A DNA stretch of 64,000 nucleotides from Atrina japonica (Eukaryota; Mollusca; Bivalvia; Pterioida; Pinnidae): positions 3,642,001-3,706,000 of the forward strand of contig BROG01000004.1 of NCBI GenBank assembly GCA_030159075.1. Reading direction: 5' to 3'. This document shows, one piece after another, positions 1 through 11,949 of the stretch. The stretch's first letter is position 1. The number at the start of each line of letters is the position of its first letter. The translations under genes and the position numbers were made by a program. Under the pieces are notes generated by a model, which saw only the letters and a list, made by a program, of their open reading frames with translations, ran no database searches and was not told the DNA's origin.

Positions 1-112
1 AGTCCAATGAAATACGTGAGGAGTGTATCCTCATCACAATTGGTACAGACGTCTCAACAACCGCCAACGAAAAGGCAACATTTCACTTAGTGAAACAGAG
101 TAGTAATCGTAT
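1..112 (-). mobile_element. 3' fragment of Penelope-like-type retroelement (copy 1)
   Basis: The reverse complement matches the end of the open reading frame and start of the 3' tail of the long copy at 30432-32815 (the region around 32535-32645). Shared blocks include the stretch coding for VSLSEML and the following sequence with GACGTCT and CAATTGTGACGAGGA. It is cut by the window edge. No A-to-G excess is seen here. Confidence 0.75.
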
Positions 113-197
113 TTTTAGCAAAATAATGACAGCTCTGATAAAGAAGCAATTTGTACGGCCATTGAATGTTGAAATTATTTCATATCTTTATTTTGGG
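113..197 (+). repeat. Dispersed repeat, inverted copy at 14349-14440
   Basis: About 85 bases here match the reverse complement of 14349-14440 closely; the best block reads GTACGGCCATTGAATG and is followed by GAAATTATTTCATATCTTTATT. This copy directly abuts the retroelement fragment at 1-112. The family is not recognised. Confidence 0.7.
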
Positions 198-1519
<1,322 letters not shown>

Positions 1520-2885
1520 CTGTTTAAATAATTTTCTGACACCCATGTTCTTTTTTGTAAGGTCGATTTTCTAATGTCAGTAATTTGCAACTCGGGTCGC
1601 ACCAGTGTCACCTGACAGAACCCGTATTACATCAAAAACAGTGAATATGTGGACTAAGAAAAGAGCACATTCTACCACGATGGAAGAAATTTAGGGAAAT
1701 TAAATAACTGACGCAATATCTACGAGTAAAATGTTATCAAATCACGTGCTTACCTCTCAGTAACTATGTAGACTCTGAGTGCGGACACGTGCAAAATCCT
1801 TATTTAGAATAATAACATTCGACATTGCAAATCTGATACCAGTTATTTCAAAAAAATTTAAACTCGGAAGATATCATATAAATAAAGCAGATATGGTTTT
1901 TTCAGTTTCAATTGTCATAGTTTTTAGCCCTCATAATTGAAACATTATTCGACGCTGCATCATTTTATTTGAACTTTATCTTTAATCTATGATAAACTAA
2001 TATTACAATAACATTTTGAATATTTCCCAAAATTACCGACAATTTTACTGTGTCCAGTAAATAGTTCAATTTTTCACATATCTTTATCAAATTTTTTATC
2101 ATTCACTTTATTTTAAATGGCGTGTTTGTGTCGCCATGTTAACCTCCAATAATTGTCTTGCAAAACCGTTGTATATTGTAATTAAAATAATGAACTAACG
2201 GCAGATGTTATTTCATATGAGATCAATGACAAATCAATGACGTTTGACCCCTATCCACGTTGCGTCCCAATTCCTTTTTCTTTTCAATCCGACAGCTCAC
2301 TTTTATTAATGTTTTACTTCTCTTTGATAGTTAATAGTTGAAATAACCGGGGAAATGTCTCCTTCTTATCAGATGCAATTTGTTGTATTGACATACATAA
2401 TATAAATCATTAACTCATGTGTAGTAGATGCATTGGAATATTACCAATTTATAAAAAGGCGAGGCATCGAAAGATTTAATTATTCACTAGATTCGTCTTC
2501 ATTTTCTTGACTTCCATTTTTATATCGTAAATCAAACCGTTATGTCATACAAGTTGAATACCCCAAAAGAACGATTGCAGGTGATAAATAGACAGCAATT
2601 TTCTGATCAAATCATTTGAGTATTTAAATGACACAGAAAATGTACCAATATGACGGCTAAGCTATGATATCTTTACTTTAATAATTTTTTTTTGACATGT
2701 TAAAGCGTCGCAACTTAGATTGCAAAAGAAAACATATTTTATATTTGTGTACAGATACTAGAATGGGCAGTAACGGCTTCGAAATGAAAAATATGTTGAA
2801 AACGTTGTAACCAATTTAAAGATAATTGTGGTGATATTAGTTTAATAGTTTTTAAGACAAACGGAGATACAATAAGGCGCATGAT
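1520..2885. other. Non-coding stretch, nothing recognised
   Basis: AT-rich DNA without recognisable genes, RNA genes or repeat copies shared with the rest of the window. Confidence 0.5.
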
Positions 2886-2908
2886 GACACACACACACAC
2901 ACACACAT
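2886..2908. repeat. (CA)n microsatellite
   Basis: Short pure CA run. Confidence 0.95.
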
Positions 2909-2980
2909 ATTTACTCACACCTTTGCTATATACACACTAGAAGCTCTAATTAAAATGAGGTTTACAAACGCTAAAATTGT

Positions 2981-3041
2981 TACTATTATTATTATTTATG
3001 ATAATTATTATGATTATTATCATAATTATTATTATATTATA

Positions 3042-3083
<42 letters not shown>

Positions 3084-3106
3084 TTATCATTATTATATTT
3101 ATTATA

Positions 3107-3175
<69 letters not shown>
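2981..3175. repeat. (TTA)n microsatellite
   Basis: Imperfect TTA/ATT trinucleotide tract of about 195 bases with two interruptions. Frames across it give poly-Ile or poly-Leu and are not genes. Confidence 0.95.
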
Positions 3176-3382
3176 TAGTTGACTTATTGACAAGGCAATT
3201 CATACACATAATTTACCACTTGTCGAGTAACGTAATTTTTGCAAGGTGTTATGGTTAAAGATAAAAAAAAATGAATACTTTTTTTTCAATATGCTTATAT
3301 ATTTTATTTGCCCCAAACAAAAATGCAGCCATTTGGTTTTGGTGTACAAACTGGGCTCTAATTACATATGAAGTTTTTACCA

Positions 3383-3475
3383 TAGTATAAAAATCTCAGA
3401 TACCAAAGTATAAATCTTCAGGATGCAATATATACAATTCTGGCGAATATGCTAGGACAAATACGACAAATATAA
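3383..3475 (-). mobile_element. 3'-terminal fragment of the retroelement family (copy 2)
   Basis: Reads TATAAAAATCTCAGATACC and then AAGTATAAATCTTCAGGATG, the reverse complement of the common 3' end of the family (compare 32760-32815). It is only about 90 bases long and diverged at its 5' limit. Confidence 0.65.
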
Positions 3476-4228
3476 ATATGTATTTAGTCGACAAAAAAAC
3501 AGACAACAAAAATGGGTTTTCGAGACAAACAAAAACATATCAATCTTATCTCACGAGACATTTCGCTACTGGTTAAAATGTCCACACATTTTGTGTTACA
3601 AAATAGTTAAAGGTATTTGTATCTAAAACTGTTTTTATCAATACTCTCCTCAAATTATTTCTTTTTTATTATATAGAGTAAACCATTACGATATGTAATA
3701 AACGTCAATCTTAATTCATATTTGGGAAAATAGTCATGAATAATTATCAAATTAATACTGTTTGGGCCTGCATTTAGCTGTAAAACAACCTAAACGTACT
3801 TCGCAGAAAGCATGTATCTACGTGTATACGGAGAGGTGTTTAATTCTTGTATAAAATACAAACAAATTATACCGACTGAATAATGTAAGCAATTAAAAAT
3901 GTAGTTTTTAGCGAGATAAACTTTGTAAACGACTGCTGTTTTGGTTTTTTAACTATCAACTCTTAACACCCATGCCAATTTGACAATTTGACAAGGTTTG
4001 GTAATTTTAAAATTTGGATACGTTTCAATAGATAACGGATTTTGTTGCATTGTCAATTGTCGTATCTAAAGCGATGTGCTATTATTGGTCAGTGTCTGGT
4101 CAATTCATGGACATTTCTCAATGGTATATATCATTTAATGATAGCAAAAGTCGTAAATGTTGTCTCGGTTTTAGTGCCTTTAGCGCCATGAGAAATATCG
4201 CCATGTTTATTTGATCTTAAATATTTTA
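3476..4228. other. Non-coding stretch, nothing recognised
   Basis: AT-rich sequence without a supported gene. No shared repeat was noticed. Confidence 0.45.
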
Positions 4229-4345
4229 CGAAAAAAATAACAGTAAAACACTCGGCTCCTTGGCCTATAGACATTGTCGTCTTTCACTTGATAAAGACCA
4301 AGGGGCGACAATTAGTGAATATTGAGTGTTTTACTGTTTTTTCGC
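4229..4345. mobile_element. Short foldback element / MITE
   Basis: The left end (ACAGTAAAACACTC preceded by GAAAAAA) is the reverse complement of the right end (GAGTGTTTTACTGT followed by TTTTTTCGC). The interior carries a second, weaker inverted pair (CCTTGG and CCAAGG; ATTGTCG and CGACAAT). The whole is about 115 bases and could form a near-complete hairpin. Internal DNA codes for nothing. Confidence 0.65.
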
Positions 4346-4629
4346 ATAACGATACTTCCCTTTGGAGGACATTGAATTCTATTTGATTTATTCAAATATT
4401 TTCTTAGCATACTTTGTTTGAACATCAAATTTAGACCGATATTTGCCATCTTTTGAGTTCCAATATTTTATATTTTCTTGTTTAAAGATGGCAATTTTTT
4501 AAGCAATGTTACTAACTTGTAAGATTATGGAATGGTTGTTAGAGTTACTTAACAGAGACAATGTTGAAAGTATAGATAATTATGTAATAATGATTTATAT
4601 TAATGCGAAAAATGGTTTTACTGAAAAAA

Positions 4630-4770
4630 TAGGTTTAACTGATATGTCACACCAAAATCACATTAATGAGTTAAACCTATATTTGTTCTGGTAATGCGAG
4701 TTTTGACAAAAATATATTCATCTGAATAAAAACTAAGTTTAAACCATTAATATGATTTTGGCGTGCCATA
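4630..4770. repeat. Inverted repeat hairpin, related copy near 14745-14800
   Basis: The left arm (ACCAAAATCACATTAATGAG and GTTAAACC) pairs with the right arm (GTTTAAACCATTAATATG and ATTTTGGCGTGCC) around a loop of about 50 bases. The right arm recurs at 14760-14800 (GGTTTAACTCATTAATGTG and ATTTTGTCGTGCC), so this is a dispersed family. Confidence 0.6.
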
Positions 4771-5025
4771 CGTATGAGTAAAGGATTGATTGTTGACAGC
4801 AGCGATTAAATATGACATGAAAGTTTTTATTTTAGAATTATATTTGAACTTATTTTATTTTAGTAAAATATTATTATATATAAAAACTATATAAAAAATT
4901 GTAGAAATGAAAAATATATTCGTTTTTATATGCTTTCTGAATACTCATCTTGAACATAAAAAAGTTTAATGCATCGTCTTCTTTTTTTTAATATCGTATA
5001 ACACCCTTGTTTGCAATTATTATGT

Positions 5026-5285
5026 TTCACTAAATGAAATGTTGAGTTACCCGTATGATAGCGTTTTAGTAGTCCGAATCAACAGTATCTAGAAATTGCC
5101 CCTCTCTTATTTCATTTGAAGTTTACTTTGGACTCGCGACGGTCAACAGGGGATGCTTACTCCTCCATAACACCTGTTCCCACTTATAGATGTGTTCCGT
5201 GTTTGTGCAATGTTCTCCCGATTTGTACTTTTGTATCCTGGACATCCTGAAGATTAATACTTTGGTATCTGTAATTTTTCTAGTG
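5026..5285 (+). mobile_element. 3' fragment of the retroelement family (copy 3)
   Basis: It begins in the end of the coding part (TTTCACTAAATGAAATGTTG) and runs through the conserved tail (GGACTC, GGTCAACAGGGGATGC, TCCTGGACATCCT, CTTTGGTATCTG). It is 5'-truncated and ends at the family's common 3' end, tail to tail with copy 4. Confidence 0.8.
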
Positions 5286-5349
5286 ACGAGATTTAGTGTT
5301 TTGGTAACAACAGATTTAAAAAACTAAAGGAAATGTGTTCGAAATAACG

Positions 5350-6260
5350 ATATAAAAAGCCTTAGATACCAAGGTGTAAATCATTAGGATGTCCAGGATA
5401 TAGGTACAAATCTGGTCAAAATGGACAAACATGGACCTCTTGAAATCAAGATGAGGGATCAGATGTCATGGAAGAGTAAGAATCCCCTGTCGACCGGTCA
5501 CACCTGCCATGAGTCCACAGTCAAATTAAAATGAAATACGCGAGGAAGGAATCCTAGTCATAATTGGTACAGACGCCCAACAACCGCCATCGAACAGTCG
5601 CAAACAAGTCTTTTATACCGACCGTAAAATTTGCGGAACGCTGACATCAAACGCGGTTTTCGATATCTCTGTGTAAATATTTTGTCAGTGAGTAGTTTAC
5701 CTCTGTAGATCTGATCATTTGTGAAATATAAATTCCATATGTGGGTGATTGTGGGACATTACTACTTAAATGTAGAAAATTTACGATGGGAAAGCCGAAA
5801 TTGTAGCGATTGTCGTATAGCTTAGTTGTTAATTTCCCGTCTATGTCTATAGTTAATAATTTATAGTTTGCCGGGATACATCGTATTGACATATGTATGA
5901 AAATTGTCATTATTAACTGACAAAACGTCGACGATATATCTAAATGTGAAATCAAAGGACACCGCTAGCTTTTACTTCTTTTGATTCAACAGTTTCTGAA
6001 TGAAGGCAGCTTCGTATGAATAAAGGAACAGGTCGGTCAATAAAGGGTCACAATTGGTTCCCATATGAATGCAGACAGCTTGTTGAAAGAACACGTCTCC
6101 GAACATTAAAAACATATTGTCTATTAGAAATGCAAGCATCTTTTTTATATCATCGTTAGTGTATTTATGTGTAGAATCAGAGTTGTATAACAGAAATTAT
6201 GTTGTTTTGTTCTAATCTTTTATTGCTTGGTCCAACTTTATAGAAAATAAAATTTGGTTT
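5350..6260 (-). pseudogene. Truncated reverse-transcriptase retroelement (copy 4)
   Basis: This minus-strand copy covers the 3' half of the reverse transcriptase and the 3' tail. Visible motifs are HMGTNCDPLLTDLFLYSYEA (RT motif B region, near 6045), FRYIVDVLSVNN (motif C region, near 5935) and YGIYISQMIR (near 5720). Motif C reads YIVD where the longest copy reads YIDD, so the first catalytic Asp is lost. Stops and frame changes also break it. It starts inside the RT domain, as expected for 5'-truncated reverse-transcribed copies. The upstream limit is uncertain because similarity fades between 6165 and 6275. Confidence 0.75.
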
Positions 6261-6269
6261 GCCCCGACC

Positions 6270-6975
6270 ATGACTCTTGATTGATTGAGTGGTATTAATT
6301 TGAAGCATTTGAATACTTAAAAATCAATGACCTGTAACATAACTTATAAATCATTTTATGAGCGAGTAAAAGTAAATATTTTAAATATATATGTATTTGA
6401 TTTTTATCTCAAAAAGTAAAGTACGAAATTGGATTATCAAAAGGAAACAAAATAATTTAACAATTTAAACAGGTGCTTGGTATAAACTAGACATCATCAA
6501 GTGACAAGTGTGTTAACCATTCTTTGTAATGTATGGGTTATGTCCTGTCTGTTTGTGTCACTGGTCAGAACATGCATGTTACTAGTCCGACCTCTATGTG
6601 TGGGCAGACGTCTCAAATGTCCTCTCGGTAAAATATTTATGTAAATCATTACTCTTATAATTCGCAGACGCGTTTGATCACTAAACTGTGTTTGCCTTAC
6701 CTATGTGCTTCAAAAATTAATTTAATTTAAATGTTTAGTTTAGCCAAACACAGGCTATACTTGAAAATTTGTGATTAAATCTAATTATTTCTATCATTCT
6801 TCATATTGACATTTGTATAACGTTTTGAAAGTTCTGGTTATAATATTTTCATATTGGTAAAGTTACCAAAGTTACAGGTAGAAAAAGAGACACAGATAAC
6901 AACTTAAGACTCTTTTCTGTCTCCGCAATCAAACTGAAATGTCATTTAAATGTGCAATACACAAATACATACATG
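6270..6975. other. Non-coding stretch, nothing recognised
   Basis: No supported gene or repeat copy. Confidence 0.45.
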
Positions 6976-6978
6976 AAT

Positions 6979-7149
6979 GCATACATACATACATACATAC
7001 ATACATACATACATACATACATACATACATACATACATACATACATACATACATACCCACATACATACCCACATACATACCCACATACATACCCACATAC
7101 ATACATACATACATACATACATACATACATACATACATACATACATACA
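6979..7149. repeat. (ACAT)n microsatellite with ACATACCC variant block
   Basis: Tetranucleotide ATAC/CATA tract of about 170 bases. In its centre (about 7056-7098) CATAC units alternate with CCAC, an internal higher-order variant. All reading frames across it are artefacts. Confidence 0.97.
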
Positions 7150-7154
7150 GCTAC

Positions 7155-8679
7155 CATATATTAGACCATTAAAGTCATTCGACAGCATGCAATTTAGCAC
7201 GTGAATTTCGTTCTTGTTCCTTAATTCTAATGTTGTCTTTACTGCGCTCTGTCGGTGTCGTCGAAAACTTTTAAGACAATTGCCCACAGATGAACTGAAT
7301 AGATATACATTTCTCCCAACTGATAACCTTACGACTGTATGTAATACAGTCAAAATCTATAGCCAACTCCATTCTCTTGTACATGAATATATCTACTGCT
7401 TCTTGTTTTCTATGGTAACTTTAATCATTGTCGCATTCTAAAATGAATTAATAAGCAAAATAACACAAAAACCCGCCAGTAACACGACAGGTTAACACAA
7501 TATATTTACAAATTTGTGCTATTATTTCGGTATTTTTCTGAACCTCTCACGGTTAGACATGACCACCAGACACAGACAAATGTCAATATTTGACGGTGAT
7601 TTGTAGATACTTTTACAAATAATTAAGTTTTATCTTATAAAAAAACTAACGTACATATTTTATCTGTATGTACATGCACAGAAACCATCAGATTGTGTTT
7701 CTAGTTTCTAGTTCATGAGTGTTTCCTTTTGTCCACGTAAAACAATATTTTCAATATTAACATGATATACAATACATGTAAACAGCTAACGGATAAAACA
7801 ATGTAAATATGTATCCGTATGCAGCCTGATAAGAAATGACAACTCGGAGATTTTTTGGCTTTATGTTGCATGGTAAAATAATCTGTCAGTTTTTAATTGT
7901 CAATACTTATGGTATCATTGTATAGCTTTTGACACTATTATCAAATAATTACTTCGAATATATTATGAAATATTAAATCGGAAATTCAATATGTTTGAAT
8001 AAAAGGGGAATAACATTAATTTCCATACAAATGCTATCTCTGAGTAATGAGTACATAAAACTTAATTTCATTTTGCAGCTACTTTTAGAACGTACCTATG
8101 ATTGAAGTTTCCTGTCTGTAATTCTCTATTTTACTTTGTGGATAAAAGGAAACACTCATGATTTTACATTTTTGTTCAAAAAACACTTCTGATACACGCT
8201 CCTTGCAACTTTGAAAAAGGGATGGGTTAAAATTATACGAAACGGATTTGAAATACTGTATACCTGGTAATGTTCGCTGTCGCTTAATTTTCGTCACTGT
8301 TGTCCTGAGATGATGAGCGGGAGAATTTAAAATGAATTTAAAATGAAGGCAAAAATTTCAATTAGATAATTGAAGCATGAACTTCCATGCTATCCATTAG
8401 ATCATGGTGATTTAAAGACAAATTTAAGACGTGGTAAATATTTATCTGTCGTCAAAGGGCGAAAATAACTAGAGGCGAAATTTCCCGGGTACACAGTTTC
8501 AAGATTTTTTTTTACATTTATTATTTTCTATATTTCCCTCAGCGTAGTATCAAAGGATTGTAGTACGTAGCACACATTTAAATATTATAACACCACTTGA
8601 CAACCAGATTAAGGAAATATAATTAAAGTTCATCCCTTGCTATCTCATTCTTTGTCGTCTTATGACTTTCATGTTTTAC
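7155..8679. other. Non-coding stretch, nothing recognised
   Basis: AT-rich DNA. The short frames in it show no similarity I recognise, no signal peptide and no splice context that would support an exon. Confidence 0.45.
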
Positions 8680-9078
8680 TTAAGGTGACGCTTGCTCTAT
8701 TTACCCCCAAAAAACTTGAGATTTTTCTACTTTTAGCACTTGCACATGATGAACCATGACAAATGGGAGCTATACACAGGCTTACAAAATCTTATATTTC
8801 TATATATTTTACGAAAAAAGCTCAGATACGCATATAGGAGATTTACACAGGCTTACAAAATCTTATATTTCTATATATTTTGCGAAAAAAGCTCAGATAC
8901 GCATATACAATTAGTAAGGTTGAATAAATCAATTGCATGTAAGAACATGTCAAACTGGGTTTCTCAAGCAATTTTCTCAAAATATATAGAAATTTAAGAA
9001 TTTGTGTGCCTGTGTATATCATTTTTGTTATCAAGTTAAGTGGTAAAATAGGAAAGAAAAACACTTATGTCCCCTTAA
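8680..9078 (+). mobile_element. TTAA-ended MITE, copy 1, with internal duplication
   Basis: This is a diverged copy of a family with about 20-base terminal inverted repeats (left TTAAAGGGGCATTAGCTGTG, right its complement). The right end here reads ACTTATGTCCCCTTAA. A segment of about 80 bases (TACACAGGCTTACAAAATC to CTCAGATACGCATATA) is present twice in direct orientation, at about 8773-8846 and 8852-8927. No coding capacity. Confidence 0.75.
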
Positions 9079-9304
9079 ATTTTTTATTTTATTGTGGATT
9101 TTATTTCAGCCCAACCGAACAAGAGGGCAAACCGCGATTTATACACGAGACTGTAATTGCTTTAAAAAAGATACTGTCTATCCCACCAAAGACGGCTAGT
9201 ACGTCGAGTCTATGTTTTTCCACTATGGATATTAGGCTTATAATGACAAAGGAGATATGGCTTCATCATACTCTTAAGATTCATGTTTTTTATTGCGACA
9301 TTTA

Positions 9305-9365
9305 CAGAAACGATCGTCTCGAGCATTATAACTTTGGTATTATGTTTATAATATTTACATGGTTC
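9305..9365 (-). repeat. Fragment of the dispersed 'GACGATCGTTT' repeat
   Basis: The reverse complement matches part of the repeat at 10741-11245: ATAAACATAATACCAAA, then a gap, then CGATCGTTT. Confidence 0.5.
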
Positions 9366-9394
9366 CCATAATTTTTAAATATATGTATGGAAAT

Positions 9395-9655
9395 GGGGGC
9401 ACCCATGGCCGATTGAGTAGAGCATCTCGCTTTACCCAACGAAGTCTCTCACCTCTGCTCAGCGCAGGATCAAGTCCCACTGAAACCTAAGCTGATAAGC
9501 AAAATTGGCAGTTTACTTGCGGAGGGCCGGTGGTCTCTTTCCGGGTACAATGTAACCAGGTTCTCTCTTCCACCATAAAAACTGGCCGCCACCACATAAC
9601 TGAAAGGTTATTGAATGTGGCAAAAAACATCATTCAAAATCAAAATCCCATATAT
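9395..9655 (+). mobile_element. tRNA-derived SINE-like element
   Basis: The head has an RNA polymerase III box A-like stretch (TGGCCGATTGAGTAGAGCA) and, about 50 bases on, a degenerate box B (GGATCAAGTCCC). The body (TGAAACCTAAGCTGATAAGC, GCAGTTTACTTGCGGAGG) matches 30060-30120 in the second copy. The 3' end is A-rich (CATTCAAAATCAAAA). Confidence 0.6.
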
Positions 9656-9928
9656 TACAACAGATCATGAATATTCCATACAAAACTAATACAAACAAAA
9701 GAAGTATTATTGTTTTTGTGACAGATATTCTAATGGGTGTATTGAACAATTTTTGTGAGAAGTTTAAAAAGCTGACGCCTCTTTCAATAATGATTCTTGA
9801 GACACTTCAATGTTACAACTACCATTTAAATTATAATTCTTCAAAAGTTAATATTTCACATCGATTTTTCTTATTAAGCATTTGGAAAGACATTTAGGTT
9901 TATTATTTTTTATTCCTATCTTTGTATT

Positions 9929-10287
9929 TTAAAAGAGTATTAGCTGTATTGTTTTCAAATATTTTTTTTTCTTTTTTACTCTTTAGATTGATACACAATA
10001 ACAAAAAAAAAACAGATATACACAGGCATAGAAATTCTTAAATTCCTATATATTTTGTCAAAATTGCTTGACAAACCCAAGTTTGATACTTTTCCACTTG
10101 CAGTTGATTAACTCACCCTTACTATTTGTATATGAATACCATACTGGACCTGACATTATTTCTTGTAAATTTAAATGTAAGATTTTTATGCCAATATATA
10201 TCTCTTATTTGTCATTGTACATCAAGTAGTAAAAGTAGAAAAAGCGAAATAATTTTTGTTGGTAAACACAGCTAATGTCCCCTTTAA
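9929..10287 (-). mobile_element. TTAA-ended MITE, copy 2 (interior inverted)
   Basis: Left end TTAAAAGAGTATTAGCTGT and right end ACACAGCTAATGTCCCCTTTAA are inverted repeats. Between them the unique interior (TGACAAACCCAAGTTTG, ACTTGCAGTTGA, ATACCATACTGGACCTGAC) is the reverse complement of the interior of copies 4 and 5, so this copy sits in the opposite orientation. Confidence 0.8.
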
Positions 10288-10561
10288 AGTAGCGCGTGAA
10301 TGTACGAAAAGCGAGATAACTCCTGCAGCACTAACCTCCTCAAAAAGGTTGCACCATCGATTAACAATGCAAGCAATATCCAAATGGAAAATAGACTCCG
10401 TTTTATTATTATTTTGGACACGTCTTTGACAAGTTTAAAGGTGCAAATACTTTTATTCAATCTTGTATTCAATTTTCAACTGCAGCCATGGTTGGTTTTT
10501 GAAAGTTACATGAAACCAATTTTACACCCGATGAAGTAAATGGACGAAGTGAAGAAATGTT

Positions 10562-11418
10562 AAAGGGGCATTAGCTGTGTTTACACATTTGTTTTCGAAT
10601 TTTTCTACTTTTATTTCTTGTAATTGATATACAATAACAAAAAAGAGCAATACATAGACATAACAAATTTATATTCCTATATATTTTGTGAAAATAAGGT
10701 CAGGTCCAGTGTGATACGCATATATAAAGAATAAGGTTGGCAACGACCTTGTGGTTCTAAATATTATAAACATATTACCAAAGTTGTAATGCTCTAGAGT
10801 ATAGTTTCTGCTAATTAGACTTCATCGGTTGAGCACCAATTTGAAATAGATTTTCTAACGTGGTATAATACAAGGCCAAATGATAAATGTATAGCCAAAC
10901 CTGTCTAAAAGTAACCACTGTGAAAAGATGACTTTAAAATTTAAATGGTGTAATCAATGCGAAATATTACATTTTAAAAGATTACTAGCTGGTACCGAAA
11001 TTCCAGGTACTATGTTTATGTGTACCTTTGGGGACACAAACGACCACGAGCAGTGGCAACGACCTAGTGATTATAAATATTATAAACATAATACCAAATT
11101 TATAATGTCCAAGACGATCGTTTCTGTCAATTAGACTTCATCAGTTGAGCACCAATTTTAAATACATTTTCTAAAGGGAAAGTGGTATAATACAAGGCCA
11201 TATGATAAATCTGAAGCATATTTAAATCCGGCTTAGAGTAACCACTACAAAAATATGACTAGTGAGAAACTGTCAGACTGGGTTTCTCAAGCAATTTTCA
11301 CAAAATATATAGGAAATTAAGAATTTTTATGTATGTGTATATCTCATGTGTATTTGTATATCAATCTAAATAGTAAAATGGGAAAGCATTTTTATTGAAA
11401 AAACAGCTAATGCCCTTT
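10562..11418 (+). mobile_element. TTAA-ended MITE, copy 3, split by a nested repeat
   Basis: The left half (10562-10740, beginning TTAAAGGGGCATTAGCTGTG) and right half (about 11250-11418, ending ACAGCTAATGCCCTTTAA) are those of the MITE family. About 500 bases of another repeat separate them (see 10741-11245), replacing the interior seen in copies 4 and 5. Confidence 0.75.
10741..11245 (+). repeat. Nested dispersed repeat, two tandem diverged copies
   Basis: Two related blocks (about 10741-10925 and 11054-11245) share ACGACC, TATTATAAACAT, TTAGACTTCATC, GTTGAGCACCAATTT and GTGGTATAATACAAGGCC. Partial relatives lie at 9305-9365, 13820-13925, 40690-40775 and 43497-43660. A short frame at 10928-11134 crosses it but looks non-coding. 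Confidence 0.65.
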
Positions 11419-11424
11419 AAATGG

Positions 11425-11800
11425 ATAAATACAGAATGCTTGAACACAAAATGGTTTTGTAATATATTCTGTTGTTATAAGTTTGCATTAAGTTATCTTA
11501 ATTCTGGTTTTAGCATTATAGACATAATTATATAACATCTGTCAAATTTTAAGAATTATTATTTTAAGAATCAGATTTTCATACACGTGACGTGGTGACG
11601 GAAATATGTGCATTCAAGTAATAACATATATACAACATTACTTTTCGTTATGTAGTTATATCCCAGGCTTTCGACTGTGTGTGGCATATCACAGTCAATA
11701 AATGACGACATTAGAAATAGTAAGCTGAAATGAAAATATATTTATTTGATTTATTCTTTTTATTCGTCCTGACAATATTTTTTTTTCATTTACATAGGGA
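11425..11800. other. Non-coding stretch, nothing recognised
   Basis: No supported feature. Confidence 0.4.
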
Positions 11801-11839
11801 TCGATGATTTTGTCCTGTGCACTATGTACTCATACAAAA

Positions 11840-11945
11840 GCAGTAACGTCTTTTAATGTGCCACGCCTACCGTTGCATGTGACCCCGATTTCAAATCTCA
11901 TCCGAATACCCGGTGGACTTTCACTCTTTATCCCGAGTACTTCGT
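11840..11945 (+). mobile_element. Diverged fragment of mollusc-type SINE module
   Basis: Contains AATGTGCCACGCCTACCGTTG and then CTCATCCGAATACCC, matching the 3' part of the element at 26158-26345 (GTGCCGACACCTACTGTG, GTCTCATCCGAATC). Only the 3' half is recognisable. Confidence 0.5.
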
Positions 11946-11949
11946 TAAG

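Noticed and set aside
6929..7353. Open frames reading MYVC or HTYI repeats
   Set aside because: They are translations of the ACAT tetranucleotide tract.
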